The notes beneath the pieces were generated by a model. The model did not search any database, was not told where the DNA came from, and worked only from the letters and a program-made list of their open reading frames with translations. DNA of 64,000 nucleotides, from positions 516,784-580,783 of the forward strand of contig NW_024003752.1 in NCBI RefSeq assembly GCF_014805625.2. Direction: 5' to 3'. The first letter of the stretch is position 1. Each line of letters starts with the position of its first letter. Positions 23,700 through 33,579 of the stretch are shown piece after piece. Made by a program: the position numbers and the translations under genes. The DNA comes from Glossina fuscipes. Lineage: Eukaryota; Arthropoda; Insecta; Diptera; Glossinidae.

Positions 23700-23960
23700 T
23701 GTTTTTGACACAAAAGGAGATTTGGCAGTTGAGTCAAGATGTAGAAATGTGTTGGGCCTTCTGTCCCTCTTCTTGTGAGAACTCGGGGCACAATTTCTGG
23801 CTGAGTGATCCCGTTTGAAGCAATCGAAACGTAATTTTTGTCATTAAACGTACTTCAAACTGTCTGCTTCTGATATTTGGAAGAATTTGTGGCGGTGATA
23901 TAATGATCTCTAATTTTGCAAACTATGCAGTTATCATATTTTCTTTCAGTATCTACTGCC
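23700..23960 (-). pseudogene. BEL gag zinc-knuckle region
   Basis: Broken minus-strand frames give YDNCIVCKIRDHYI, then DCFKRDHSARNCAPSSHKKR, then RRPNTFLHLD. This is the BEL gag/pol layout of a C-x-x-C...H finger, a CCHC-like knuckle (C-x-x-CF-x-x-DH-x-x-x-x-C) and a C/H-x-T-x-LH sequence just before the protease. The first Cys of the second knuckle is replaced by other residues. Knuckles of this kind package genomic RNA. Confidence 0.65.
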
Positions 23961-24169
23961 GATGATACTGTTTTGTGTGAAGTTTCCTTGTGGGCGATAG
24001 AATCCAATTATATCTGAGTTTTCTAACAATGCTATTTGTTAACAAGGTTTTTTGGGTGCCACTTTTGCGTGCAATTACATTGTTTGTCTTTATTCTAATT
24101 GTTTGTCCAAAACGAATAAGCTGCATTAATGCTACTTGAAAGTGCCAATTTACGAGGGTAGGAGTACGT

Positions 24170-25130
24170 GCCTTGCTGTGCTAGGTAGTTGATGAGATGC
24201 GTGTGGTGGTGATATTTTGGACACGCGAACAGACGAAACCTATCTTACCATGGACATGCTCTAAGCAGGGGGCCTTTCATTATTTGCCTTACCTATTGGT
24301 CTCTTTTGGCCCATGCTCTATGGGAAACCTCAAAGTTAGGTCCGAAGACCCCCACTCGTTCTTCTCATGACAAATAAATTTCATTTCTTAATATTTTTTT
24401 TATTTTGTTTTTTTAATATCATTGTTTCAGTTTTTTATTAAAAACACCCAAATATGCTTCCTAATCAAATATATGAAAACAGAAAGTTATCCAAATGCAA
24501 CGCTTATTGCTAAATAATAATAATATCAATAAAAAAAAACCTGTTTTTCTGCTGAACTCGCTGCAGTACGATATACCACAGCCCTCCATTTTCGGAATTT
24601 TTCATTGTTATCGCAATTGTTGTCTTTATTTATTTTCTTCTCTTTTTCTGTCAACTGATCATTGTAATTCTTTTGTAGTCTTACTAATTTATATCCTTTC
24701 GCGAACACTTAAATTTAATAAAGATTTGTGTTTATGTTAAATTTTATTAATACCTTTGCACCAAATTCCTTCATTTTACCATTCACTTTTTTTTCTTTTT
24801 TTTTTTTCAAATTCTCACGTTCAGACCGGCATCTTGTTTTTTTTTTCTCCTTAAATCAAATTAATATTTTCACCATAATGCAATAATTTTAATAACACCT
24901 ACAAATTAATCTTAACACATTTTTTCTTTTACTATTAAAAGGAATCTTGTAATTTCTTTGATCGCCTCTATTATTTTCCCTCCGATTGTGAAGCTTTTTT
25001 CCGCATCCCACCTTACCTGTTTCTTCCAGTTTATTTTCTTTTCTCGTCCTCTATCTCGCCTACCGAAAAAAAGCGCAAAACGAAAAACCGAAAAACTACG
25101 TCAAAACTCTATGTTCTGCTGTGCGTTAGT
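24170..25130. other. Spacer, pyrimidine-rich, no gene seen
   Basis: T-rich low-complexity sequence from 24380 to 25070. No element motif; it ends where CR1-like copy 4 begins. Confidence 0.5.
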
Positions 25131-25139
25131 GGTTGCGGT

Positions 25140-26190
25140 AATTAAATTTATGCCCTGCGACGGAGGGGCGCAATAGTCGTAAGCAGAACCATTTTTCATA
25201 AATTTTTTGAGAAGTTTGTTTTTCCTGTCGTGTTATACCGTGGCGGGCACCTTCTTCATAGTTGGGGTTGCTTGATCGGAATGGGTGCAGAAACAACTAG
25301 GTTTAATACATTGCAGAATGATGACAGTGGCGTTTCAATATTTCCAGCAGAAAAATCGAGCCAGTGTGTGAAAGATGTGATTCAAGCAGAAAATATTGGT
25401 TTTACTAAAATTATAGTGATTATTGGAGGAAATTGGATCGGACACGTTATAGTCGTTTAGAGGACCATACTGCCTCTAATAAAAGGAAATTCTAATTGGT
25501 GGATAATACGGATCCTCAGATGAGCTAAAAGGTAGACAGCGTATCTATGGGAAATTGCCAAAGCATAGATCTAGCAATTTACCATTACAATTAGAAATAC
25601 ACTTGTATTGAAATAAGTTACAATCAAATAATTCATTGAAAATCACAAAAGCTGTATTATCTAATAGCAGAATTATCACTATAACACCGAGTGGCTTGTG
25701 GCAAATTGAAATCCTTTAACGCTATAACTATATCAGTAAATTTAGGCATTCGACCATGTTGCAAATGAGGACGGCATGTTTCTTATAAGTAGAGATACAC
25801 GCATTTGGTAGAATATAGGAGCAAGTTGTATAGCTGTATACTGGCAACTTTCGCTCAAATGGCAATAAATTCAACCACAGAAGGTGTAGGAAATTAAAAT
25901 ATTTAGCACGAGAATACAGGACGATCACTTCTGAAAATCTGAAAAGAATTGTGAAAAAGGTCCGATGAGTATAAATTGCGCTTTAATCAGGTTTCAGTGA
26001 AAATCAAACAGCAAAACATGGTGCTCACTTTAAGAAAATGGAACCAATTTTTTAAGACGCTAACATTTCGGTAAATGAGAGTTACTGAGCCTGAAAAAAC
26101 GTTTAGTTTTTTGAGGGTCGAAGAGCTACGGAATTAGTATTACGGGCTCAATCCCTAGGAATTAATTCTGTAACTAAGGATCCAACTGAT
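25140..26190 (-). mobile_element. CR1-like retrotransposon fragment, copy 4
   Basis: Homologous base by base to copy 1 from the PPW block (25150-25260) through the endonuclease to the ORF1 C-terminal domain (26090-26190). A remnant of the endonuclease start appears as SYTTCSYILPNACISTYKKH at 25760-25840. All frames are broken. The bridge sequence at 25380-25480 shares peculiarities with copies 3 and 5, grouping these as one subfamily distinct from copies 1 and 2. Both RT and 3' UTR are absent. Confidence 0.8.
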
Positions 26191-26689
26191 CATATGGCAG
26201 CATCCAAGGAAAGTCTTTGTATATGCCGTTTTCATAGTAGGGTCATATCCGGTAAAAATAAAAGTTTTTATAGATTCCAACCGTCGAGAAATGTCAAACT
26301 GGCGGGGAAATTTGGGAGCTGTTGCCAAATGAGTTCATACCCAGTACTGCAGCAATAAAAATTTGGCGAAAGTCTAACGAACATAGTTTAAAACCTAACA
26401 TTCGATCTGCTACACTCCGAAAAGCAGAAAATTTTAGATTACGAAGAATTTAAACTTACTCAAAAAATTGAGTATATAAAAACTCGTCGCTAAACCAGGT
26501 TACAAAGTTTTTGCACATTTATGATACTTTGGAGTCTGCTAATGAAAATATGAAACCAGACATTTTGTTTGAGCATAGTTCACCAACTAAATTTAAAGAA
26601 ACTTTGCGGTTATTTGAAAAATCTAGTCTAGAACACACTTGGAAGAAACTTGATTGCAGTCATTGATGATAATATACCCGTTTAATTAA

Positions 26690-27530
26690 AACATTACCCA
26701 ATATCACCATCGACACATTAGCTAATATACAGCAAACGAGATTGTATTTTAGCTCTAGGAGTAATTGAGGAAACAAAGAGTAGTTGGAGTCCACCAATCA
26801 CTTTATTACGTAAAATCCCTAAAAACCGTTTACGCTTTGATGCACGCAAAGCAAATGAAAGAACCATCAGGGATGCGTGTCCATTACTGCATGTTAAAGG
26901 TTACTTAGGCGACTACAAACTGTTATATTTTATGTTCACTTGAAAGACGGTTTTTCGCAGAATCCACCGCAGAAAAATTCACGAAAAAAACAGCGTTTAC
27001 CATACCGGGGAGACCTCGTTATGAATTGACTGTAATGCCATTCTGGCTGTGAAATGCTGCACAACGCACATGTAGATTAACAGATTGCATCATACCAGGC
27101 TGAAAAATTCTTCACTAATAGATAAAGCACTCCGAACAATTAAAGCAATAACAGTACCAGCTTTAGTCACACCTGATTTGAAGAAACACTTTTGTATTCA
27201 ATGTGATGCTTCCAGTAGAGAGTTGGAGTAGGAGGAGTTTTGTTGCAGAAGAATAATGACGGAAACGAAAACCAGTTGCATATACATCGCCAAAAGTTAG
27301 TAAAACAGAGAAAAACTACATAGTTACGGAATTGAAATGTTTTGCAGGTAAGTTGAGCATTATAAAGTTTAGCCCATATTTTAAGGGGTTTACTTTATAA
27401 TTATCACAGATCATTCCAGTTTAAAGGGTCTCATAAGGAGCTCCCAATAGGCAGGTGAAGCTTGAAATTGCTAGCGTTTGACTTCAATATTTAACACCGT
27501 GAAAAAATCAAAATGTTCTTCCTGACACTC
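26690..27530 (+). pseudogene. Ty3/gypsy pol relic (RT to RNase H)
   Basis: Broken plus-strand frames give, in order: LALGVIEETKSSWSPPITLL (RT entry, 26750-26820); ERRFFAESTAEKFTKKTAF with RYELTVMPFWL (palm, 26950-27050, the family T-A-F-x-T-P-x-x-x-Y-E-F-x-x-MPFGL); PALVTPDLKKHFCIQCDASS (RNase H start, 27160-27220); and FTIITDHSSLKGLI (27395-27440, the TDH-x-[SP]-L motif). The RT Y-x-DD motif is lost to a deletion. The relic ends shortly before a gag-like scrap and 1 kb upstream of a gypsy solo LTR, to which it is not demonstrably linked. Confidence 0.8.
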
Positions 27531-27534
27531 TGAT

Positions 27535-27690
27535 AAGACCTCTTATGAACGTCTGCTAGACGTTGATTTGCAACCTCAAAAGCTGAAAGAAAAGTGCTAT
27601 CGGCTTGGCATGCCAATTAATGTACAAAATGAAGGCAACAATTACGAATTACGTCGACGCATCCAAACTAATTTCTAAATAAGTGAACAA
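27535..27690 (+). pseudogene. Possible gypsy gag scrap with SAP-like helix pair
   Basis: An open stretch without ATG reads YERLLDVDLQPQKLKEKCYR then LGMPINVQNEG and LRRRI. The L-x-x-x-C-x-x-LG-[IL]-P-x-x-G...LR-x-R-[IL] pattern resembles the SAP-like segment near the start of gag proteins in some insect gypsy elements. It follows RNase H directly, which is the wrong order for one intact element, so it would mark a second element or a rearrangement. The evidence is one short motif. Confidence 0.3.
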
Positions 27691-28510
27691 GAAATTTGTT
27701 ACAAAATAGGGCTTGTGAAATTCAAGATTCTTTAAGAAAATTGGTTAAGGAACTAGGAGAAAAAGATACAGAAGAAAGTTGACGAAAGCAGAAAAAGAAA
27801 GCTGTGACAAAAAGTGAATTATATTCAGAAAAAAACTGAATTATCTGTAAAAGTGAAACATTGCAGCCTGGGAAAGCAAACATCGTTACCTCCCTCTGTG
27901 TAGTTCATCGCACTCAAACAACCGCACCGCAGACTCCGACTTTATTCCACCTCATATCTGACTGTTTATCATCTCCCAGTCTACAAAACTCAATTAGTAA
28001 TATATGTTGTGGCGACAAAGATGTACCGTCTCTCTCGCGAAGCAGTTTGTTAAATGAATGATTCTGACTGTCTAAGGCCTAATTTTGATTTTACTCTTAC
28101 TAGTCTTTTAATCTGTTTAATTATTTTATTTTCTTCTAAAATTATAAGAATGCCTTTTTAATACGTAACAGGAACATTCGACGACTCTTTAAAAAGGTGA
28201 GTTGAATTATTGTTAATTAAATTAGTTATTTAATATTAAAATTTTAATTCATATATTTCTTTTTTATCTTAAACACAAATGTCATTATTTTAATTATTCA
28301 TATTGATTATTGCTTATATTAAAACGTTTATTAACTAAATCGCTTTGTTTGTTACTGGCTGGCGAAGTAAGTTTACACATTACACTACACTTCCACCTTA
28401 CATCACATACATATTATAAAAATTCTTTAGGGCAAATTTCTCTTTTGAACCCCCCATTTCGGCGAGCTAGTCAGAATCTGTTTAGAGCCCTTTAAGTATG
28501 CTACACATAT

Positions 28511-28930
28511 TGTTACGGAAATCCCAAATCCAGGTCATTCCAGCTAATTAATTTTCTCACAAAATAAATTCCCTAGACAGGGAAACACCAAGTGGACATT
28601 CGCGGCGCGTCATGCAGCTGCCAGCCGACGAAAAAGATTATCGGAAAAGCAGGTTAACGGATTAAAAATCAAGCCATGAATTTAGGTAATAGTAATATGC
28701 ATGTAAAAATGCATATACAGAATATATAGAACATTTGGGGAAAGCAGAGTTAATAGAAAAAGGATATTTGAGTTAAGCTGTCGAAAGTATTGCCAAAAAT
28801 ATATTGTAAATAATCCTACCCTCAAGCAACATAATTGTAAATAAACGAATTTTGAGGTGTATTTATCTTGAAAAGAATATCCACGATCTAGTGTTAGGAA
28901 CCCAATCTTAGAAAGGCGAAATTCGTAACG
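28511..28930 (+). mobile_element. Solo LTR of a Ty3/gypsy-like element
   Basis: A 420-bp unit beginning TGTTACG and ending CGTAACG, i.e. near-perfect terminal inverted repeats of gypsy type (the last A has become G). It is flanked by ATAT on both sides (28507-28510 and 28931-28934), the 4-bp AT-rich target duplication typical of gypsy integrases. AATAAA lies at 28840-28846, about 90 bases before the end, as expected for LTR polyadenylation on the plus strand. The copy starting at 63784 shares its first 200 bases. No internal region follows, so this is a recombination product between two LTRs. Confidence 0.85.
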
Positions 28931-28934
28931 ATAT

Positions 28935-30080
28935 TTTCAACTTTGAAAATGTTAATCTCTCCAATTTTTTTTTTCTTTGTAACACTATTAAAATATCATT
29001 AGAAAGGTAGGAATTGAATGAAATATTTTTTGAAAAACAAAAAACTAGGCTAACTTAAAAATGTAAAAAAAAAAATGTCAAGTACGATTTGAGCTGCATA
29101 TTTTTTGCATATTTTTAAACGTTGTAAAGCAAAAAAGCCGATTAAATTAGCTCATTAAAAGAATCATTTTATTTTATTTAGAAACCGGAACTCCGTCCGT
29201 ATTGAATTTCCTTTATTTAACGTAACTGGATTGACCTTTTTTATGAAACTAGAAAGATATTCTTTAAAACTTCGTGTTCTTTCTTCTTATGGCATCTTAG
29301 CTTATGATGAATGCCTTCAGAGGTTAATTTGACGTTACATTAATAATTTGTTTACATTAATAATAAATAATTTAAATGCTCCTCTTAATAGCTGTTTAAC
29401 GTATATAAAGTTTTGCAGGTTATTTAAAAAATAAAGTGTTTTTTTGCACTTGTTAATTTTGGTTTGAATAACACGTTCTGAATAATATGTGTTTACTTTT
29501 TTGTTTGTTATTTTTTCGATTGTCTTGGGTTTTTTCGTACACTTAGCCCGCCTGCGACTATGAATTTTGTCTTTGGGTCTTGTTGCTAAGTTAGTTATCG
29601 CGGATGTCGTGCGTGCAAAAAGTGAGAAAAGAAAATATGTGTATATTGAAAGAAACAAAATACAACTTGAAAAAGATTGACATTTTATGTTGTTTACTAG
29701 TTCCCAATCTTTTTTCAAGAGAATAAAAACTACAATATACTCCTCTTATTGGCGAATCCGCAAAGAAAAAAAAAATTCGAGCTTTCCTGCCAATGGTAAC
29801 ACCGCTCTGATTGATAAAAAACGTGTTGTAATTTTTTCAACTGATGCTAACATAACAATATCACAAATTGGTACTTCCGCTATAAAAAAAGCACTAGATA
29901 CCATAATATCATATACTTTCTATTATACTATTACTGTATCTCGATTCTTCGCGATGGTAATTTACTTGCTCTTGCTGGTAATCCGCACGCGAGATCACCT
30001 TGAAGTCACTTGCTAATTTAAGCCATCACTTGCTAATTTACACCACAAACCCAACTCAGTTGAAAGCGCAACGCCACGTT
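28935..30080. other. AT-rich spacer without recognisable gene
   Basis: The 127-codon minus-strand frame at 29335-29718 is Lys/Asn/Phe-rich and looks like chance in AT-rich DNA. A short direct repeat, CACTTGCTAATTTA, occurs twice at 30006-30042. Confidence 0.5.
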
Positions 30081-30084
30081 TAAA

Positions 30085-31383
30085 AAATGTGCCAAAAGAG
30101 GAAATAGTTCGCGAGATGAGTAATCAAGGTGCAAGCGAAGTTTATAAATTCCCTAAACTAACCGCAAAATCTCGCTCCTCTATAGGAAGGATCATTATCA
30201 TTTTTGATCACTACCTGTTTATCACAAACCTTCGATGTTGCTTGGCAAAAGTGTAAAGTGCAATTCTACATCTCCCTTTTGTTTCGTGGTCTTATTCTAA
30301 TGATCTACATAGTAGTGATTAGTTTCCAATCATAATCGATTTAACTTTTCAAACTCCTCTGTGAGCCCGGCAAAACAAAAAACTCCTCTTAGATAAGACG
30401 GATTGGACAATTACTCCAAACATGTCGAGTCATTTTTCCGTTGAAAGCCTTTTAACGGGAACTGCAATTATGATGCTGCTACTATCTCTAAAGCCAGTTG
30501 CACAGCAGCTCATCTCTGCATTCCTCAATCTAACATCTTTTTTAATCGAGCTAGGCTTCCTTGATGGAACAAAACTCTTTCGTTATTGAGGAAAAACAAA
30601 ATCGGTTTGTGTCACCGCCTTTAAAAATGTCTTGAATATGATCATTTGTTATTATATAGAAAGGCCAACGCTCTGTTCAGCAAGGAATTACGAAAATCAC
30701 ATGCCCTCAGTTTTAAGCTTGTTTCGAAAAGAATTCACAGAAACACATCAAGGAGAGTTGCCTGAAACAAAATTAACAAACTCAGTGGGACTTTAAATTC
30801 GCATAAAATTTCTACCATCTGCCCTCCTAATGGAACTTTAATTGATGCAGATGAGATTTCTAGTTAGTTTGGAAAAGTGTGGTGCGAATACTTCTCTGGT
30901 TGCAACTTCTCCGGTGACTTCATCGAAAATAAAAGAACTCCAATTTCTCTTTCGAATGCTATTGGCAAATGTAGTATGTTCGTGGAATATTTTATCTACC
31001 TTACAACTTGAAAGTTGTCTCGAAATCGGGGGCCTGCTCTAGGTCGCATATAATACTAAATGATCAGTACACTGTCTAATTCAAGGAGTTCTTGGTTTCT
31101 TGAGAATTTGAACAAAAAACAATTCAAGCGGGGTAGAGGCGGCATCGACGCTCTTTTATATATCAATTACTTCACAACCAAAGCAATTTCTGAACGGAAT
31201 CATATAAAGATTCTCTCAACTGATTTCGAAAAAGGATTTGGCAGAGCGGACGATGTATACATTTTAACTAAAGAAAAAAATAACGCGAAGGCAATCAACG
31301 TCTTTGAATCTATTGTGTTAGAAATCTCTACCAAACAGTTCAGTTTGACCAAATTTCAGTACAAAAATAAAGCAAGTAAGTAA
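30085..31383 (+). mobile_element. I-clade-like LINE relic (ORF1, endonuclease, RT)
   Basis: Plus-strand pieces in LINE order. At 30088-30200, PKEEIVREMSNQGASEVYKF resembles the ORF1/gag block with E-I-x-x-E-L-x-x-Q-G-V. At 30310-30345, SSDxFPIIIDL is the endonuclease S-D-H-F-P-I motif with His lost to a stop. At 30540-30580, RARLPWWN is the W-W-N block before RT. At 31060-31383, FKRGRGGIDALLYINYFTTK leads into STDFEKGFGRADDVYILTK. In that last stretch palm motif A (D-F-E-K-A-F-D-R) runs directly into motif C (A-D-D) because of an internal deletion. All frames are broken; this element cannot move. Confidence 0.75.
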
Positions 31384-31389
31384 ATTATA

Positions 31390-32140
31390 TCTGGCGGAGG
31401 TGACATCTCGCGTACCCACCACTCTGTTTTTCGCATTCTACACTCCAAGTTCATTTATTTCACGCCCATATCGCTAGTATTATTAAGCAGAAAAAAACAG
31501 CGGTGTCTGCCTTAATCATATCATTATTTTAACCTATTTTTTGGCAGATAATATATCTTCATTTCAGGAGTCTACAAAACAGTTTTAAAGTAACGTAGTT
31601 TCAAGTGAAAAAAAACAAAATTTAATCACTTGTAATTTTGCGTTGGCATGGCTGATTCCAGTTTTGGACATAAACAGTAGAGTGCTTTTGTTAAGTAAAC
31701 GCGAAAAATTTCAGCTTACTAATTTTAATAATTTCCGCGTAACGAAAAAAAATCCAAACATTTGTGTTAAAAAAAAAAACGAGTTGTGTTCAATTTACGC
31801 TCTTCTACGCGGTTTTGCTCCGACCAATTTTTCCCATTTTCAATGCCAACTTGCGTTAAGAAACTTCCAATGTTTTTACCAAATTTGAAATCGACATCTT
31901 CATTTTTGCGGCCAGGAGAGTGCCAACAACACACACCACAAAGACACACAAGTAAACAGGCTTGGCTAACTCAACTCTAAATTTCACGCTGATCAAAAAT
32001 ACATATACTTTATAGGGTTTCTGAAGCTTCCTTTTGGGTTTGAATACAATATTGATTATGGAAGATGTAACGGCCGCGAACAAACCTTGGGTAGGGTGTC
32101 TGTCGGTCTGTGTCAACCGCAAGGAGCGCAATAACGGCAT
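31390..32140. other. Spacer without recognisable gene
   Basis: Overlapping short frames on both strands (31643-32150) with no motif. I see nothing further. Confidence 0.45.
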
Positions 32141-32149
32141 GCCGTTAGA

Positions 32150-32321
32150 CAAATCATGCGATTTTGTGGTACCGCTAATAAATCGTATGATCTTGCGGGA
32201 TATGTCTATTTTACTCTTCTCTGATTTCCTTGTTTACAAGTACAGGCAAAATCGTATGATTTTGCGGTACTCCTTTTTTTCCTTTTGCTTTTGCAAGCAT
32301 AGGCAAAATCGTATGATTTTG
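32150..32321. repeat. Cluster of four near-palindromes, CAAAATCGTATGATTTTG type
   Basis: Four copies: 32150-32166 (CAAATCATGCGATTTTG), 32180-32195 (diverged), 32247-32264 and 32304-32321 (both CAAAATCGTATGATTTTG, identical). Each is a 7-bp inverted repeat around a 4-base centre. The last two also share flanks (CAGGC or TAGGC before, GCG after) and are 57 bases apart. The overlapping open frame at 32034-32345 owes part of its length to this repetition. Confidence 0.8.
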
Positions 32322-32349
32322 CGTGATCTATGCTTGCTCTTGTGAGAGT

Positions 32350-33120
32350 AGCGGCAAGCCGTTATAGAGAGAGCAACAGGAAGAAGAAGAGGGAAATTGA
32401 GTAAGAACGAGAAGTCTGTCTGCTTTTTGATTTCAAGATAGCGAAGAGAACTGTTTGGCATCTGGTGAAGTTCGGACGGGCTTTCGAGCTCAATATAAAA
32501 CGGATAAATAAAAAATAATTGTGAAGACTATCCCTCAAGGGTAATAAAAAGGACTAGCATTAGCTGACTGTGAATATTGAAATAAAAGGAAAAAAAGGTG
32601 GAACAATTAGAAGAAGCATAAGAGAATCAAGGCAAGAGTAATGGCTGCACCGTTCTTTGAATACGTTTTTTTTGTCGAACAAGAAGCAAAAGGTTTTCTT
32701 ATCAAGTGAATAACGTAGAAGATTATTGGTTAAAGGTGACCTTCATAAACAAATGGTTGCGAAGTATTAATGAAGTATTGTGGAAAGTTTTAGCAGAACA
32801 ATGTTTTATAATAAAAAGAAATAGCCAAGCGCATTTAATAAATTGTAAAGAAAAAAAATACACTCGAATAAGTTATGAAAAATTTAGAATTCTGCTTAAT
32901 TCCATAAGCGAATCTGACATGTATAAACAAATGATTGTGAAACAAAAAAATGTCTACCTAAATGCCTTGATTGTAGCACTGATGTGCACCTGAACTATTA
33001 TTACATTTTATCTTTTATTCGTGCGTTTAATAAATGATCGAAAAAAAAAACAAGGATCAATGTGTTTGCCTCAATCAAGATGTGTTAAGAGGAAGAAGAA
33101 TACTTTTCCAGTAGCTTATG
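32350..33120. other. Spacer without recognisable gene
   Basis: The frame at 32706-32993 is Lys/Asn-rich with no motif. Nothing else supportable. Confidence 0.45.
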
Positions 33121-33520
33121 AATTACGTGCACCCACATGCACCTACATCCCAGCTGTGTTGTGATTGTGCCGACGACGTAAGACGAACTTCCTACTTCCT
33201 TGCCGTGGACAGGAGCCGCCGAAGGAGACAGCCACGACATCGCGAGAGGATTGTGTTGTAAGTTACTTCAGTTATTTATTCCCCTGTTGTTTTGTGTCCC
33301 CGATGAGTAGTTAAGCGCTACAGCTGCCACCGCTGTAGCTGAAAGGAGAAAGGGGGTGTGCATATGTAGGGCCGACGCCAGACGACGACCGACTGACTTA
33401 CAGTGGACAGACAGACGGCAGACAACCGACGGGACTTTTCTTTTTATTTTATTTTTATTTCTTTGTCAGAAAAAGACGAATACTCAGCCGGCAATGAAAG
33501 TAACGAGTCTCATGACAAAG
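33121..33520 (+). repeat. GC-richer leader-like repeat, copy A
   Basis: The section 33403-33520 (from CAGACAGACGGCAGACAACC to the GAGTCTCATGACA region) recurs at 49996-50105 with about 85-90 percent visible identity. The stretch before it, 33160-33400, is unusually GC-rich for this window and contains a perfect 8-bp hairpin, GCTACAGC/GCTGTAGC. It sits just upstream of a Jockey-like relic on the same strand, which suggests the 5' UTR with internal promoter of a non-LTR element; that role is inferred. Confidence 0.6.
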
Positions 33521-33579
33521 AAAACAAAATGAGTATACCTCCATCTTACAGTGGCGGCTGTGAAAATGCACATTTGTAG

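Larger units (their letters stand above)
20560..23960 (-). mobile_element. BEL/Pao LTR retrotransposon relic, gag knuckles to integrase
   Basis: Read from high to low coordinates, the minus strand carries fragments of a whole BEL/Pao polyprotein in the canonical order: gag zinc knuckles, protease/RT entry, RT, RT-RNase H connection, RNase H and integrase C-terminus. Each has frameshifts and small deletions. Together they account for about 3.4 kb of a coding region usually near 5 kb, so the RT palm and most of the integrase core are missing. No LTR pair is visible; the 5' gag region and both LTRs are lost or too decayed to see. Confidence 0.85.

Noticed and set aside
29335..29718. 127-codon minus-strand frame, among the longest outside elements
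   Set aside because: Composition is Lys/Asn/Phe/Leu-heavy as expected from AT-rich noise, with no motif and no partner frame.
32150..32321. CRISPR array
   Set aside because: Only four units with irregular spacing, each palindromic, in a eukaryotic context with no cas genes.
32034..32345. 103-codon plus-strand frame
   Set aside because: Part of its length comes from the repeated palindromes (IKNRMILR-like repeats in the translation), so the openness is not evidence of coding.
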